DNA of 64,000 bases, from positions 5,952,001 through 6,016,000 of the forward strand of contig NZ_CP011868.1 of the NCBI RefSeq assembly GCF_001294645.1. The letters run 5' to 3'. Each line of letters starts with the position of its first letter. Position 1 is the first letter of the stretch. This stretch comes from Pseudonocardia sp. HH130629-09. Lineage in GTDB: Bacteria; Actinomycetota; Actinomycetes; Mycobacteriales; Pseudonocardiaceae. The notes below the pieces were generated by a model that searched no databases, was not told the origin of the DNA, and saw only the letters and a list, made by a program, of their open reading frames with translations. The translations under genes were made by a program, and so were the position numbers. Below are positions 1-7,983 of the stretch, piece by piece.

Positions 1-359
1 GCCCCGGCGCCCAGCACCTCGCGCTCGCGACGAACGACATCCTCGGCGCCGTCGACGTGCTGCGCTCCCGCGGCGTGGAGTTCCTCGACACCCCGGCCGC
101 CTACTACGAGGACCCGGAGCTGCGGGCCCGCATCGGGTCCGTACGGGTGCCGATCGCCGAGCTGCAGTCCCGCGGGATCCTCGTCGACCGCGACGAGGAC
201 GGCTACCTGCTGCAGATCTTCACCAAGCCGATCGGGGACCGGCCCACGGTGTTCTTCGAGCTCATCGAGCGGCACGGCTCGCTCGGCTTCGGCAAGGGCA
301 ACTTCAAGGCGCTGTTCGAGGCGATCGAGCGGGAGCAGGAGCGCCGCGGCAACGTCTGA
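1..359 (+). CDS. hppD: 4-hydroxyphenylpyruvate dioxygenase, C-terminal part (5' end outside window)
   Basis: This is the last ~119 codons of a gene entering from the left edge; the reading frame is set by codons beginning at position 3. HPPD converts 4-hydroxyphenylpyruvate to homogentisate in tyrosine catabolism. The fragment opens with GAQHLALAT, which carries an iron-ligand His. It ends in the family-typical series LLQIFTKPIGDRPTVFFELI and GFGKGNFKALFEAIE, which holds the iron-ligand Glu and the C-terminal helix that closes the active site. Homogentisate-pathway partners, if present, lie upstream of the window. The gene is convergent with the amidase, with a long perfect hairpin between them. 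Identification is secure; the start is not visible. Confidence 0.93.
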   Translation, partial: PGAQHLALATNDILGAVDVLRSRGVEFLDTPAAYYEDPELRARIGSVRVPIAELQSRGILVDRDEDGYLLQIFTKPIGDRPTVFFELIERHGSLGFGKGNFKALFEAIEREQERRGNV

Positions 360-368
360 GCGGGCGCT

Positions 369-409
369 GCCCCTGGCGGCGGATCAGTCCTGGATCCGCC
401 GCCAGGGGC
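369..409. terminator. 17-bp perfect hairpin between hppD and the amidase
   Basis: Arms 369-385 and 393-409 are exact reverse complements around a 7-nt loop. The position, just past the hppD stop and facing the convergent amidase, suits a bidirectional terminator. There is no T-tract, as is common in actinobacteria. The right arm and loop overlap the last codons of the amidase (stop at 384-386). Confidence 0.6.
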
Positions 410-1781
410 GGTCGGCCTCGATCGCGTACGCGAGCTCCAGCAGCGTCCGCTCGTCGCCGACCGGGGTCTGCAGGTGCACCCCCACCGGAAGCCCGCCCGC
501 CGTCGCACCGGCGGGCAGTGCGACCGCCGGCGCCCCGGCGACGTTGGCGAGCGGGGTGAACGCGACGTAGTCCAGCAGCCGGGCGGTGAGCTGCTCGATC
601 GGCACCGTCGGCGCGAGCCACCCGATCTCCGGCGGGGTGTGCGCGAGCACCGGGGAGAGCAGCACGTCGTGCCGGGTGAACAGCTCGGCGTGGGTCGCCG
701 CGACCCGGCGCAGCCGGTGCAGGAACACCGGGGTGCGAGCCAGCGCGCGACGGTAGTGGTCGGCCAGACCGTGGGTCAGGCCGTCGAGACGGTGCGGGTC
801 GAAGGTGCGCCCGTGCAGCAGCCGCCCGCCGGTGACCACGGAGAACGCGAGCAGTCCCCAGTAGTCGAGGAAGTCGTCGACGAACCGGGTCCCCACCCCG
901 CTGTGGGCCGCGGACACCTCGTGACCCTGCTTCGCGAGCAGCTGGGCGACGGCGGTGACGGTCTCGCGGGTGTCGGCGTCGACCGCCGCCCCGGTGGGGG
1001 ACTCCAGCAGCAGTCCGACCCGCAGGCGTCGCCGGGCGGGGCCCTCGACCAGGCCCAGCGGTGGCAGCGCCGGGTTGCGGCGCCCCCGGTCGGCGGCGCC
1101 CAGGAACACTGCGGTGTCGCGGACCGAGCGGGACACCACGCCGTCGGCGACGAGGTCGATCGGCATCCGGGCGCCGGTCGCGTTCGGCGTGAGTCGCCCC
1201 CGCGAGGGCTTGAGCCCGACCAGCCCGCAGGCCGCGGCCGGGATGCGGATCGAGCCACCGCCGTCGTTGGCGTGGGCGAGCGGCACCACCCCGGCGGCGA
1301 CGAGCGCGGCCGCCCCGCCCGACGACGCGCCGGCCGAGAAGCGCGGGTCCCACGGATTGCGGGTCGGCTCGGCGTCGGCGAACTCGGTGGAGGCGTTCAG
1401 CCCGTACTCCGGCATCCGGGTCGTGCCCAGCAGGTCCAGCCCGCAGTCGAGCAGCTGCCGGGTCACCTCGGCGTGCTCGCGCGAGGGCGCCGGGACGAAC
1501 GCCCGGGTGCCGTGGCCCGCGGGCCAGCCCCGGACCTCGACGTTGTCCTTGACCAGCGTCGGCACCCCGGCCAGCGGGCCGTCGACGGCGCCGGTGACGG
1601 GGTCCGCGGTGCGGTCCAGGGCGAGGCCGTGCAGGTGCGGCTCGACCCGGGCGGCACGCGCGGCGACGGCCGCGTGCAGCTCGGCGGGCGCGACCTCACG
1701 GCGGCGCAGCCTCCCGGCGAGGGCGACGGCGTCGTCGTCGCCCAGGGCGTCGTCGGTGAACGCGTGCACGCGTCGGTCCAT
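384..1781 (-). CDS. amidase signature family hydrolase
   Basis: This 465-residue protein is a full-length amidase-signature enzyme that hydrolyses an amide bond through a Ser-cisSer-Lys triad. The Lys is Lys78 in TLVKDN, the cis-Ser is in GASSGGAAA (about 153-154), and the nucleophile is Ser177 in DGGGSIRIPA, followed by the family-typical GLVGLKPSRGR. The substrate cannot be read from sequence. GatA is unlikely, because no gatB or gatC is adjacent and the protein reads as a stand-alone amidase. The ATG start at 1781 leaves ~190 bp to the divergent MoxR gene, a shared promoter region. The 3' end runs into a long hairpin shared with hppD. Confidence 0.88.
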   Translation of the reverse strand: MDRRVHAFTDDALGDDDAVALAGRLRRREVAPAELHAAVAARAARVEPHLHGLALDRTADPVTGAVDGPLAGVPTLVKDNVEVRGWPAGHGTRAFVPAPSREHAEVTRQLLDCGLDLLGTTRMPEYGLNASTEFADAEPTRNPWDPRFSAGASSGGAAALVAAGVVPLAHANDGGGSIRIPAAACGLVGLKPSRGRLTPNATGARMPIDLVADGVVSRSVRDTAVFLGAADRGRRNPALPPLGLVEGPARRRLRVGLLLESPTGAAVDADTRETVTAVAQLLAKQGHEVSAAHSGVGTRFVDDFLDYWGLLAFSVVTGGRLLHGRTFDPHRLDGLTHGLADHYRRALARTPVFLHRLRRVAATHAELFTRHDVLLSPVLAHTPPEIGWLAPTVPIEQLTARLLDYVAFTPLANVAGAPAVALPAGATAGGLPVGVHLQTPVGDERTLLELAYAIEADRPWRRIQD

Positions 1782-1970
1782 GTCGGACGATCCTGCACCC
1801 CGCCCGTCCGCGTACGACGGGAGGCCCGGCCCGCCGCGGGTGGTGTCGCCTCCGTCACCACGGTGCCGTCGGGTGTGGAACAGTGCGCACGGTCACCATG
1901 TGGAGGACGCCACGCCCCCGCGGGTGGGGCAGGATGCAGGACGACACCGACGTCATCAGCGCCGAGGAGC

Positions 1971-2912
1971 ATGCCCGTGAAGACCGAGGCAGCCGCCCCC
2001 GTGCTGACCCCCGCCGTGACCCCTGTGGTGACCCCCGTCGTCGGCCGCGGCCGGGAGGTCGAGCTGCTCGTCGCGGCGCTGGAGGCCGGCGCCCACGTCG
2101 TCCTGGAGGGCCCGCCGGGCACCGGGAAGACGACGCTGCTGCGGTCGGTGGCCGAGGAGGCCGAGCTGCCGTTCGTGTTCGTCGAGGGCAACGCCGAGCT
2201 CACCCCGGCCCGGCTGGTCGGGCACTTCGACCCGGCCCAGGTGCTGGAGCGCGGGTACAACCCCGCGACCTTCGTCGACGGCCCGCTGGCCGAGGCGCTG
2301 CGCTCCGGTGCCCTGCTCTACGTCGAGGAGATCAACCGGATCCCGGAGGAGACCCTCAACGTCCTCATCACGGTGATGAGCGAGGGCGAGCTGCACGTGC
2401 CCCGGCTGGGCCGGATCACCGCGCACGAGGGCTTCCGGCTGGTCGCCGCGATGAACCCGTTCGACGCCGTGGGCACCGCCCGGATCTCCTCCGCCGTCTA
2501 CGACCGGGTCTGCCGGATCGCGATGGGCTACCAGACCGCGGGCGACGAGACCGCGGTCGTCGCGCTCCGCGGCCCCGAGGTCGACGAGCGGTGGCGGGCC
2601 CAGGTCGTCTCCCTGGTGCGGCGCACCCGGGAGCACCCGGACGTGCACGTCGGCTCCTCGGTGCGCGGGGCGATCGACATCGTCCGCATCACCACGGCAC
2701 TGGCGGCACGACGTGGCCGGGAGATCACCGACTGGCGGACCGGGCTGGACGCCGCCCTGGTGGCGCTGTCCGGCCGGATCCGGCTGGCCGAGTCCGGTTC
2801 CCGCAGCGCCGAGGACATCGTCCGCGAGCTCTACACGGCCGAGTTCGGCCGGGAACCCGCCGACGACGCCGACGACGCCCGGGACGGCGGTGATGCGTCG
2901 GGGGGAGCCTGA
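1971..2912 (+). CDS. MoxR-type AAA+ ATPase
   Basis: This 313-residue ATPase has Walker A GPPGTGKT at about 47-54, a Walker B region LLYVEEINR (about 115-123, with Glu where Asp is usual) and a MoxR-type sensor region with AAMNPFDAVGTARIS. MoxR ATPases act with VWA-domain proteins as chaperone-like machines that mature or insert metals into target enzymes. The ATG at 1971 was chosen because the upstream in-frame sequence is antisense to the amidase. The next gene encodes a VWA protein 83 bp downstream, so the two probably form one unit. The target is unknown, and no obvious metalloenzyme follows in the same operon. Confidence 0.85.
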   Translation: MPVKTEAAAPVLTPAVTPVVTPVVGRGREVELLVAALEAGAHVVLEGPPGTGKTTLLRSVAEEAELPFVFVEGNAELTPARLVGHFDPAQVLERGYNPATFVDGPLAEALRSGALLYVEEINRIPEETLNVLITVMSEGELHVPRLGRITAHEGFRLVAAMNPFDAVGTARISSAVYDRVCRIAMGYQTAGDETAVVALRGPEVDERWRAQVVSLVRRTREHPDVHVGSSVRGAIDIVRITTALAARRGREITDWRTGLDAALVALSGRIRLAESGSRSAEDIVRELYTAEFGREPADDADDARDGGDASGGA

Positions 2913-2995
2913 GCCCGCCACCGGCGGGCGGTCCCCGGCCCGCGGGCGGCTCCACCCGCCCGGGGCGGCCCCGTGCGCGACCGGAGGACCGCACG

Positions 2996-3862
2996 GTGGC
3001 CCGCAGCTCCCTGGCGGGCCACACCGGTTTCACCGAGATCTCGCCCGAGGTGGGGGTGCTCGACGTCGACGCGTTCGACGCCGCCCTGGCACAGTGCCCC
3101 GACGAGACGCTGACGCTGCTCATCGACATGGGCAGGGCCACCGACGAGAAGCTGCGGGCGGCGGCCCGCAGGCTCGCCGGCCGGGTAGTCCTGGAGATCG
3201 GCCGGTCCGGCCGGGTCTCCCGGCGCGGGATCGGCAGGCTGCGGGTGGTCCCGGCCGACCGCGGCGGCGACCTGGACCTGGACGCCTCGCTCGGCGCGGT
3301 GGCCGAGGCCCGCGCGGCGCGGCGCCCGGTCGGCCTCGACGAGCTGACCGCGCGCACCTGGGCACGGCCGGAGCTCGCGCTGTGCCTGCTCGTGGACGCG
3401 TCCGGGTCGATGGGCGGGGAACGGCTCGCCGCGGCGGCGCTGACCGCCGCGGCCTGCGCGTTCCGGGCACCCGGCGACCACGCGGTGCTGTCGTTCGCGG
3501 CCGAGACCCGGGTGCTGCGCGACATCGGCTCCACCCGTGGGCCGTCGGCGGTCGTCGACCGGGTGCTGGGCCTGCGCGGGCACGGGGTGACCGCGCTGTC
3601 CGGTGCGTTGCGCGCGGCCACCGCGCAGCTGGACCGGACGCGGGCGGAGCGGCGGATCGTCGTGCTGCTGTCGGACTGCCGGGCCACCGACGACCACGAC
3701 CCGGTCCCGGCGGCGCGGGGTGTCCCGGAGCTGCTCATCCTGGCCCCGGAGTCCGACCACGAGCAGGCGGCCGAGCTGGCCGCGCGCAGCAACGCGCGGT
3801 GGGCGCCGGTCGCCGGTCCGTCGGACGCACCAGGGGTGCTGCGGTCCCTCCTGGGTGGCTGA
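2996..3862 (+). CDS. VWA-domain protein, partner of MoxR ATPase
   Basis: This 288-residue protein has a C-terminal von Willebrand A domain. Its MIDAS motif is intact (DASGSMGG at about 134-141), with the TALSGAL Thr and the LLSDCRATDD Asp further on, so it should bind Mg2+. The N-terminal ~115 residues are an all-helical/alpha-beta region with no recognised motif. Together with the preceding ATPase it resembles the MoxR/VWA pairs and the ChlD/ChlI-type chelatase architecture. The GTG start at 2996 is the first in-frame start. The gene ends 26 bp before the convergent membrane protein stop. Confidence 0.8.
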   Translation: MARSSLAGHTGFTEISPEVGVLDVDAFDAALAQCPDETLTLLIDMGRATDEKLRAAARRLAGRVVLEIGRSGRVSRRGIGRLRVVPADRGGDLDLDASLGAVAEARAARRPVGLDELTARTWARPELALCLLVDASGSMGGERLAAAALTAAACAFRAPGDHAVLSFAAETRVLRDIGSTRGPSAVVDRVLGLRGHGVTALSGALRAATAQLDRTRAERRIVVLLSDCRATDDHDPVPAARGVPELLILAPESDHEQAAELAARSNARWAPVAGPSDAPGVLRSLLGG

Positions 3863-3888
3863 GCCCGCCGGGTCCCGACCGCCCGGAC

Positions 3889-4638
3889 TCAGCCGCCGAG
3901 GACGTTCACGGCCCGGGACACGACGAGCGCGATCGTCACCAGTGACACCAGCGCCTGCACGAGCATCAGCATCTTCGCCCACCGGCTCAACGGCATCACG
4001 TCGGTCGGGCTGAACGCGGTGGCGTTGGTGAACGACAGGTACAGGTAGTCGGCGAAGCGGGGTTCCCAGTCGGCGTCGTGCGGGTCGGTGCTCTGCATCT
4101 GCACGAACAGGAAGTCCGCGGTGGGCCGACGGCCGTGCGCCCGCGCCGCAGGCCCGCCGCGGTCGAGCTGCCAGTACCAGACCGCGAACGCGATGATGTT
4201 GGTCAACCAGATCGCCGCCCCGCTGGCCAGCAGCGGCGCGGCGGAGCCGCCGGAGGCGTCGTCGAGGATCGCGGTGACCAGCAGCCCCGCCGACACCGCG
4301 TTCGCCACGCTCAGCAGCCCGACCAGGGTCAGCCCGAGGCCGCGCAGCAGCGCCGACTCGCGGTCCATCCGGGCCGGACCGGTCACCGCGAGCACGACCA
4401 GCACCACCAGTTCCAGCGACGGCAGCAACCAGCGCGACACCAGGGTGAGCTGGTCGGGCAGCAGCAGCTGCAGCCCGATCGCGACGACGATCGCCGCCGC
4501 GGCGGGCCACCGGTGTTCGCCAGGGGTGACCCGCTTCCAGGCGGGCACGACGCGGCGCCCGCCGTCGCCGAGCCGGTCGAGCTCGCGGCGGATGGCGTCC
4601 AGGGCGTGCCGGTGCGGGTCGGCCGACGGGTGGCTCAT
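3889..4638 (-). CDS. multi-spanning membrane protein (DUF1345-like, channel-like C-terminus)
   Basis: This 249-residue protein has a short cytoplasmic N-terminus and about five or six hydrophobic segments. Its C-terminus contains DYLYLSFTNATAFSPTDVM followed by a final membrane helix, a signature of a conserved actinobacterial membrane family resembling two-pore channels; no experimental function is known to me. The frame is open upstream into the uppP remnant. A strong Shine-Dalgarno (GAGGAG) followed by the ATG at 4638 marks the real start, and the N-terminus MSHPSADPHRHALDAIRREL is typical of a protein beginning. Confidence 0.72.
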   Translation of the reverse strand: MSHPSADPHRHALDAIRRELDRLGDGGRRVVPAWKRVTPGEHRWPAAAAIVVAIGLQLLLPDQLTLVSRWLLPSLELVVLVVLAVTGPARMDRESALLRGLGLTLVGLLSVANAVSAGLLVTAILDDASGGSAAPLLASGAAIWLTNIIAFAVWYWQLDRGGPAARAHGRRPTADFLFVQMQSTDPHDADWEPRFADYLYLSFTNATAFSPTDVMPLSRWAKMLMLVQALVSLVTIALVVSRAVNVLGG

Positions 4639-5321
4639 GACCGTGATCCTGCTCCTCGCGTCGACGTGCGGGAGGCCCTTCAGCAGCCCGGCCGTCATCG
4701 CCGACCCCGACCGGCTGATCCCCGGGGCGAGCGCGGCGATCTGGGCCGCGCCGACGGTCACCACGTCACGCACCCGGAGCCGCGCGATGCGGTGGTCGGA
4801 GGCGACCTCGGTGGCGAGCAGCACGGTGCCCGGCTCGGCACCGTCGACCGGCGTCGCGGGTACGGGGCGCCGGCGCAGGTGCTCGACGACCAGCCGGACG
4901 GCGCCGTTGACGACGAGGAACAGTGCGGTCGGGACGGGCAGCGCCAGGTAGGTGCGGAAGACCCGGTCGAGTGCGAGCCCGGCCAGCCCGACGGGGACGG
5001 TCGCGAGCACCAGCAGCCAGGCCAGGCGCTGGTCGGGGTCGCGGACCTCGCGGCGGGCCACCGACGTCACCAGCCCGCGCACGATCCGCACCCGGTCCGC
5101 GCGGAATGCCACGATCAGGGCCGGTGCGGTCGCCACGTGCAGGCCCACGACGAACGCCAGGTACGGCGACCGCGGCGCGCTCACGTCGAGGTCGGCCGCC
5201 CAGCTCCCGCCGATGACGGCGGGCAGCAGGATGCTGTGACCGAGGCTGGAGACGGGAACGGCTCGGCGACGCCCTGCATCGCCCCGATCACGATCGCCTC
5301 GGCCCAGGTCAACGTGCTCAC
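4639..5321 (-). pseudogene. uppP: undecaprenyl-diphosphatase remnant, frameshifted and 3'-truncated
   Basis: The start region (GTG at 5321; VSTLTWAEAIVIGAMQGVAE) is the normal beginning of UppP/BacA, which recycles undecaprenyl phosphate for wall synthesis. The frame breaks about 24 codons in: reading resumes correctly as PVSSLGHSILLPAVIGG if one base is restored near 5252, inside the essential E-x-x-P-x-S-S-x-G-H motif. The second motif, PGISRSGSAMTAGLLKGL, is present. The protein then stops matching just after GLPHVDA, where UppP normally continues for ~90 residues (ARFSFLL...). The downstream gene's ribosome site follows directly. A single base-call error could explain the first lesion, but not the missing third of the gene. 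Confidence 0.8.
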
Positions 5322-5448
5322 CGCGTGGTCCTTCCCGTGGTCCGGCCGTCCGCTCCGGACGGTGCTCGCCGCGGGCCGCCGAGGCGCGGTGACACGCCGG
5401 AGGCGGCCCGGGGCGTCGGGGACGTTCGGCGCGAGGGGGGCGACCCGG

Positions 5449-6072
5449 TCAGGACCGGGCGTCCGCGCGGCGTCGCGAGCCGGTGGCCCGCACGATCGCG
5501 GTGCGTCCGAGCACCAGGGACAGCCCGACGGCGATCCCACCGACGACGAGCAGCCAGGGCCGCGACTCCAGGTCGGTGGCGAGCCGGTCCCCAGCCGCGT
5601 AGCCGATCCCGACGAGCACCGCGGCGCGCACCGCGGTGGTGGGGACGATCCAGGCCAGGAAGCGGCGGTAGCCGACCTTGGACAGCCCGGCGGCCAGGTA
5701 GGCCGGGATCGCGCCGATGTCGACGAGCTTGGCGCCGATGACGATCCGCGGCAGGTGCGTGTGGACCTCGCGGGTCAGGACCTCGCGACGCTCCTCGGTC
5801 AGGCCCAGCCGGTTCAGTACCCGGGCGACGGCCGGCCGGTCGCCGTTGCGGCCGAGCGCGTAGAGCGCGGTGTCCCCGACGACGTCGGCGACGAGCGCGG
5901 CCAGCCACACACCCCACCAGGGGAGCTGCCCGGCCCCGGCGAGCGCGGCCGCGGCGACGGTGACGATCGGACCTTCGAGGAATGCCCCGACCCCGATCAC
6001 GAGGAGCGACCGAACGGGCGCAGCAGGGATCGCGGCCAGCAGTGCGGCCACGGTGTCCGTGAGTCCGAACAC
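5449..6072 (-). CDS. DedA/SNARE-associated family membrane protein
   Basis: This 207-residue integral membrane protein shows the DedA pattern: an early hydrophobic segment followed by GAFLEGPIVTVAAAALAGAGQLP, and a central VADVVGDTALYALGRNGD region. A later segment carries the family arginines and glycines (LPRIVIGAKLVDIGAIPAY). DedA proteins include lipid-carrier flippases such as UptA and related scramblases. Residence next to a uppP remnant is therefore suggestive of an undecaprenyl-phosphate link, but this is only inference. The gap to the uppP start is 127 bp. The ATG start is at 6072. Confidence 0.8.
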   Translation of the reverse strand: MFGLTDTVAALLAAIPAAPVRSLLVIGVGAFLEGPIVTVAAAALAGAGQLPWWGVWLAALVADVVGDTALYALGRNGDRPAVARVLNRLGLTEERREVLTREVHTHLPRIVIGAKLVDIGAIPAYLAAGLSKVGYRRFLAWIVPTTAVRAAVLVGIGYAAGDRLATDLESRPWLLVVGGIAVGLSLVLGRTAIVRATGSRRRADARS

Positions 6073-6391
6073 GAACGCCTCCCATCAGGTCCTCCACCGA
6101 ATGGTGCCCTGTCTGCCGCACCGGGCGGCGGGCGCCCCGCCGCCCGGTGCGCGACGCGGGCTCCTCGTCACCGGGCGTGACGGCGTCGTCGGGTGGCGGT
6201 GTCGAGTCCCGTGGCCGGGCCGGCCGCCGGTTCTCCCGGGGCGTCGGTGCCCGGCACACCGATGGTCCCACCGCCGGCCGGGAACGGCAGGTCCGAAGGA
6301 CCCGCGGCGGCCGTGAGCACGGCCACCGGTAGCACCGGTCCGGTGAGCGCGTCACCCGTTCGGATGACGGCGCCGGTGCTGCCGCGGCCGC
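6073..6391. other. intergenic region without a recognised gene
   Basis: About 320 bp lie between the DedA gene start and the MimR-like regulator stop. Apparent open frames here carry no family motif and have the composition of shadow reading. I see no strong hairpin or repeat. Confidence 0.5.
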
Positions 6392-7783
6392 TCAGCGCGG
6401 GGTGGCGATCCCGTAGCGCTGCACCCGCCGGTACGCCGTCGCCCGGCTGATTCCCAGCGTCTCCGCGGCCCGGGTGACGCTCATGCCGTGCTCGGTGAGG
6501 CAGCGGACCAGCTCGTCGCGTTCCAGCGACTCGATCCGGGTGAGCGAGCCGGAGCGGGTGGCGAGCAGCTCGGGGGGCAGGTGCCGGACGTCGACCACGC
6601 TGCTGCGGGCCGCGGCGTCGCGGACCGTGCGGCGCAGCTGCCCGACGTTGCCCGGCCAGCTGTAGGTCCGCAGCGCGCGGGCCGCGGCGTCGGTGAAGGT
6701 GACGCCGTCGCGGGTGAAGCGTGCGGCCAGTGCCGGGACGTCCTCGGTCCGGTGCCGCAGCGGCGGCAGCTCGACCACGACGTCGAGCATCCGGGACAGC
6801 GGCTCCGGGACCGTCCCGACGTCGCGCGCGGTGACGCTGAGCGCCGCGTGCGGCAGCGACCGCACCAGCGCCGCCAGCCGGGTCGCGACGGGCGCGGGCA
6901 GCTCGTGCACCCGGCCCGCGATCACCGCGGTGTCGGCCCCGCCCAGCTCCGGGGACCACAGCGACAGCCAGGACACCGCGTCCTCGGCCGCCGGTGGGCG
7001 GGCGTGCAGCACCCGGTGCCGCGGCGCGACGGTGCGCAGGGCCGCCGCGAGCAGCGCGGACTTCCCCACGCCTGGCTCGCCGACGACCCCGCCCCGGGCG
7101 CCGTCGCGCAGCGCCGCCCGCACCTCGTCCAGCGCGGTGGTCCAGCTGCGGCCCAGCTCGGCGGTGCCGCCGGTGGGCTGCGGGGCGACCCGGAACACCT
7201 CGCCGCGGGGCGCCGGCCGCGGGCTCGCGCCCCGCCCGTGGGCCAGCATCAGCGCGGAGGTCTGCCCGGCCGCGGTGCGGGCGAGCGCGAGGAGCAGCCC
7301 GTCGGAGCGTTGCGACCAGGTGGTGAGGTTGATGCTGCCGAGCAGGGACCCGTCGACGGGGTCGAGCACCGGGGCGGCCGCGCAGGTGTAGCCCCAGAGC
7401 CCGGTGCAGTAGTGCTCGTCGCCGCGGACCAGCGACGGGACCCGGTCGGCCAGGGCCAGGCCGAGCCCGGTGGTCCCCGCCTCCCGCTCGCCGAAGGCGA
7501 AGCCAGGGGCGAGGTAGGTGCGGTCGAGCGCGTCGACCAGGGCGCGCTCGTCGCAGAGCCGGGAGACGACGATCCCGTCGGCGTCGGTGAGCATCAGCGA
7601 GATCGGTTCGCCGGGCAGTCCCTCGTGCAGCCCGGCGAGCACCTCGCCGCCGCAGCGGGCGAACAGCGACTCGTCGTCGACGGTGCCGGTGTACGCCGGG
7701 TCGACCACCTCGGTGGGGGCGCCGTAGGTCTCGCTGCGTGCCCAGGACGCCGAGATGCGGGCCGGAGCCAGGGACTGCCCCAT
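6392..7783 (-). CDS. GAF/Fis-type transcriptional regulator (MimR/AcoR-like)
   Basis: This 463-residue regulator has an N-terminal GAF-like sensor region (around residues 40-200), a degenerate AAA+ domain with Walker A GEPGVGKS and the RTYSWPGNVGQLRR segment, and a C-terminal Fis helix-turn-helix (SVTRAAETLGISRATAYRRV). The GAFTGA loop needed to contact sigma-54 is absent, so it probably acts on sigma-70-type polymerase, as in other actinobacterial members. MimR-type proteins activate binuclear iron monooxygenase operons. It is divergent from the amidohydrolase operon, with two inverted repeats in between. The ATG at 7783 follows a GAGG ribosome site and was preferred to an in-frame start 63 bp upstream. 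Confidence 0.85.
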   Translation of the reverse strand: MGQSLAPARISASWARSETYGAPTEVVDPAYTGTVDDESLFARCGGEVLAGLHEGLPGEPISLMLTDADGIVVSRLCDERALVDALDRTYLAPGFAFGEREAGTTGLGLALADRVPSLVRGDEHYCTGLWGYTCAAAPVLDPVDGSLLGSINLTTWSQRSDGLLLALARTAAGQTSALMLAHGRGASPRPAPRGEVFRVAPQPTGGTAELGRSWTTALDEVRAALRDGARGGVVGEPGVGKSALLAAALRTVAPRHRVLHARPPAAEDAVSWLSLWSPELGGADTAVIAGRVHELPAPVATRLAALVRSLPHAALSVTARDVGTVPEPLSRMLDVVVELPPLRHRTEDVPALAARFTRDGVTFTDAAARALRTYSWPGNVGQLRRTVRDAAARSSVVDVRHLPPELLATRSGSLTRIESLERDELVRCLTEHGMSVTRAAETLGISRATAYRRVQRYGIATPR

Positions 7784-7814
7784 CGCGCGTACCTCCTCGT
7801 ACCTGCTGCTCACG

Positions 7815-7849
7815 ACGGTGTCACACCTGCGACGCCGACGTGACACCGT
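7815..7849. promoter_or_regulatory. 10-bp perfect inverted repeat, candidate operator
   Basis: ACGGTGTCAC (7815-7824) and GTGACACCGT (7840-7849) are exact reverse complements 15 bp apart. They lie in the divergent region between the MimR-like regulator and the amidohydrolase gene, which fits a dimeric Fis-type regulator site. Confidence 0.55.
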
Positions 7850-7851
7850 CT

Positions 7852-7868
7852 CGTCTCAGGTTGAGACG
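7852..7868. promoter_or_regulatory. 7-bp inverted repeat CGTCTCA-N3-TGAGACG
   Basis: Perfect arms at 7852-7858 and 7862-7868 with a 3-bp spacer lie directly beside the larger inverted repeat in the same divergent promoter region. It may be a second site for the regulator, or a small hairpin in the amidohydrolase leader. Confidence 0.45.
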
Positions 7869-7983
7869 GCGGTCACCACTGCCGCCGCCCGCCGGTTCCT
7901 ACCGTCGGTGCCGACGCGGGACCCCACCGGCCCGCGCAGTCGCGGGGTGCCCACCACCTCGCCGCGACCTGAGAGGGACGACG

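Noticed and set aside
474..1970. Extension of the MoxR frame upstream of 1971
   Set aside because: It is antisense to the amidase; the MoxR domain begins after the ATG at 1971.
3889..5184. A single 431-codon open frame joining uppP motifs to the membrane protein
   Set aside because: The second part has its own GAGGAG ribosome site and ATG at 4638, and the uppP part lacks its N-terminus in this frame and its usual C-terminal third. Treated as a remnant plus a separate gene.
6392..7783. Sigma-54-dependent activator with -24/-12 promoter
   Set aside because: The GAFTGA loop is missing and actinobacteria generally lack sigma-54; no -24/-12 element was seen.
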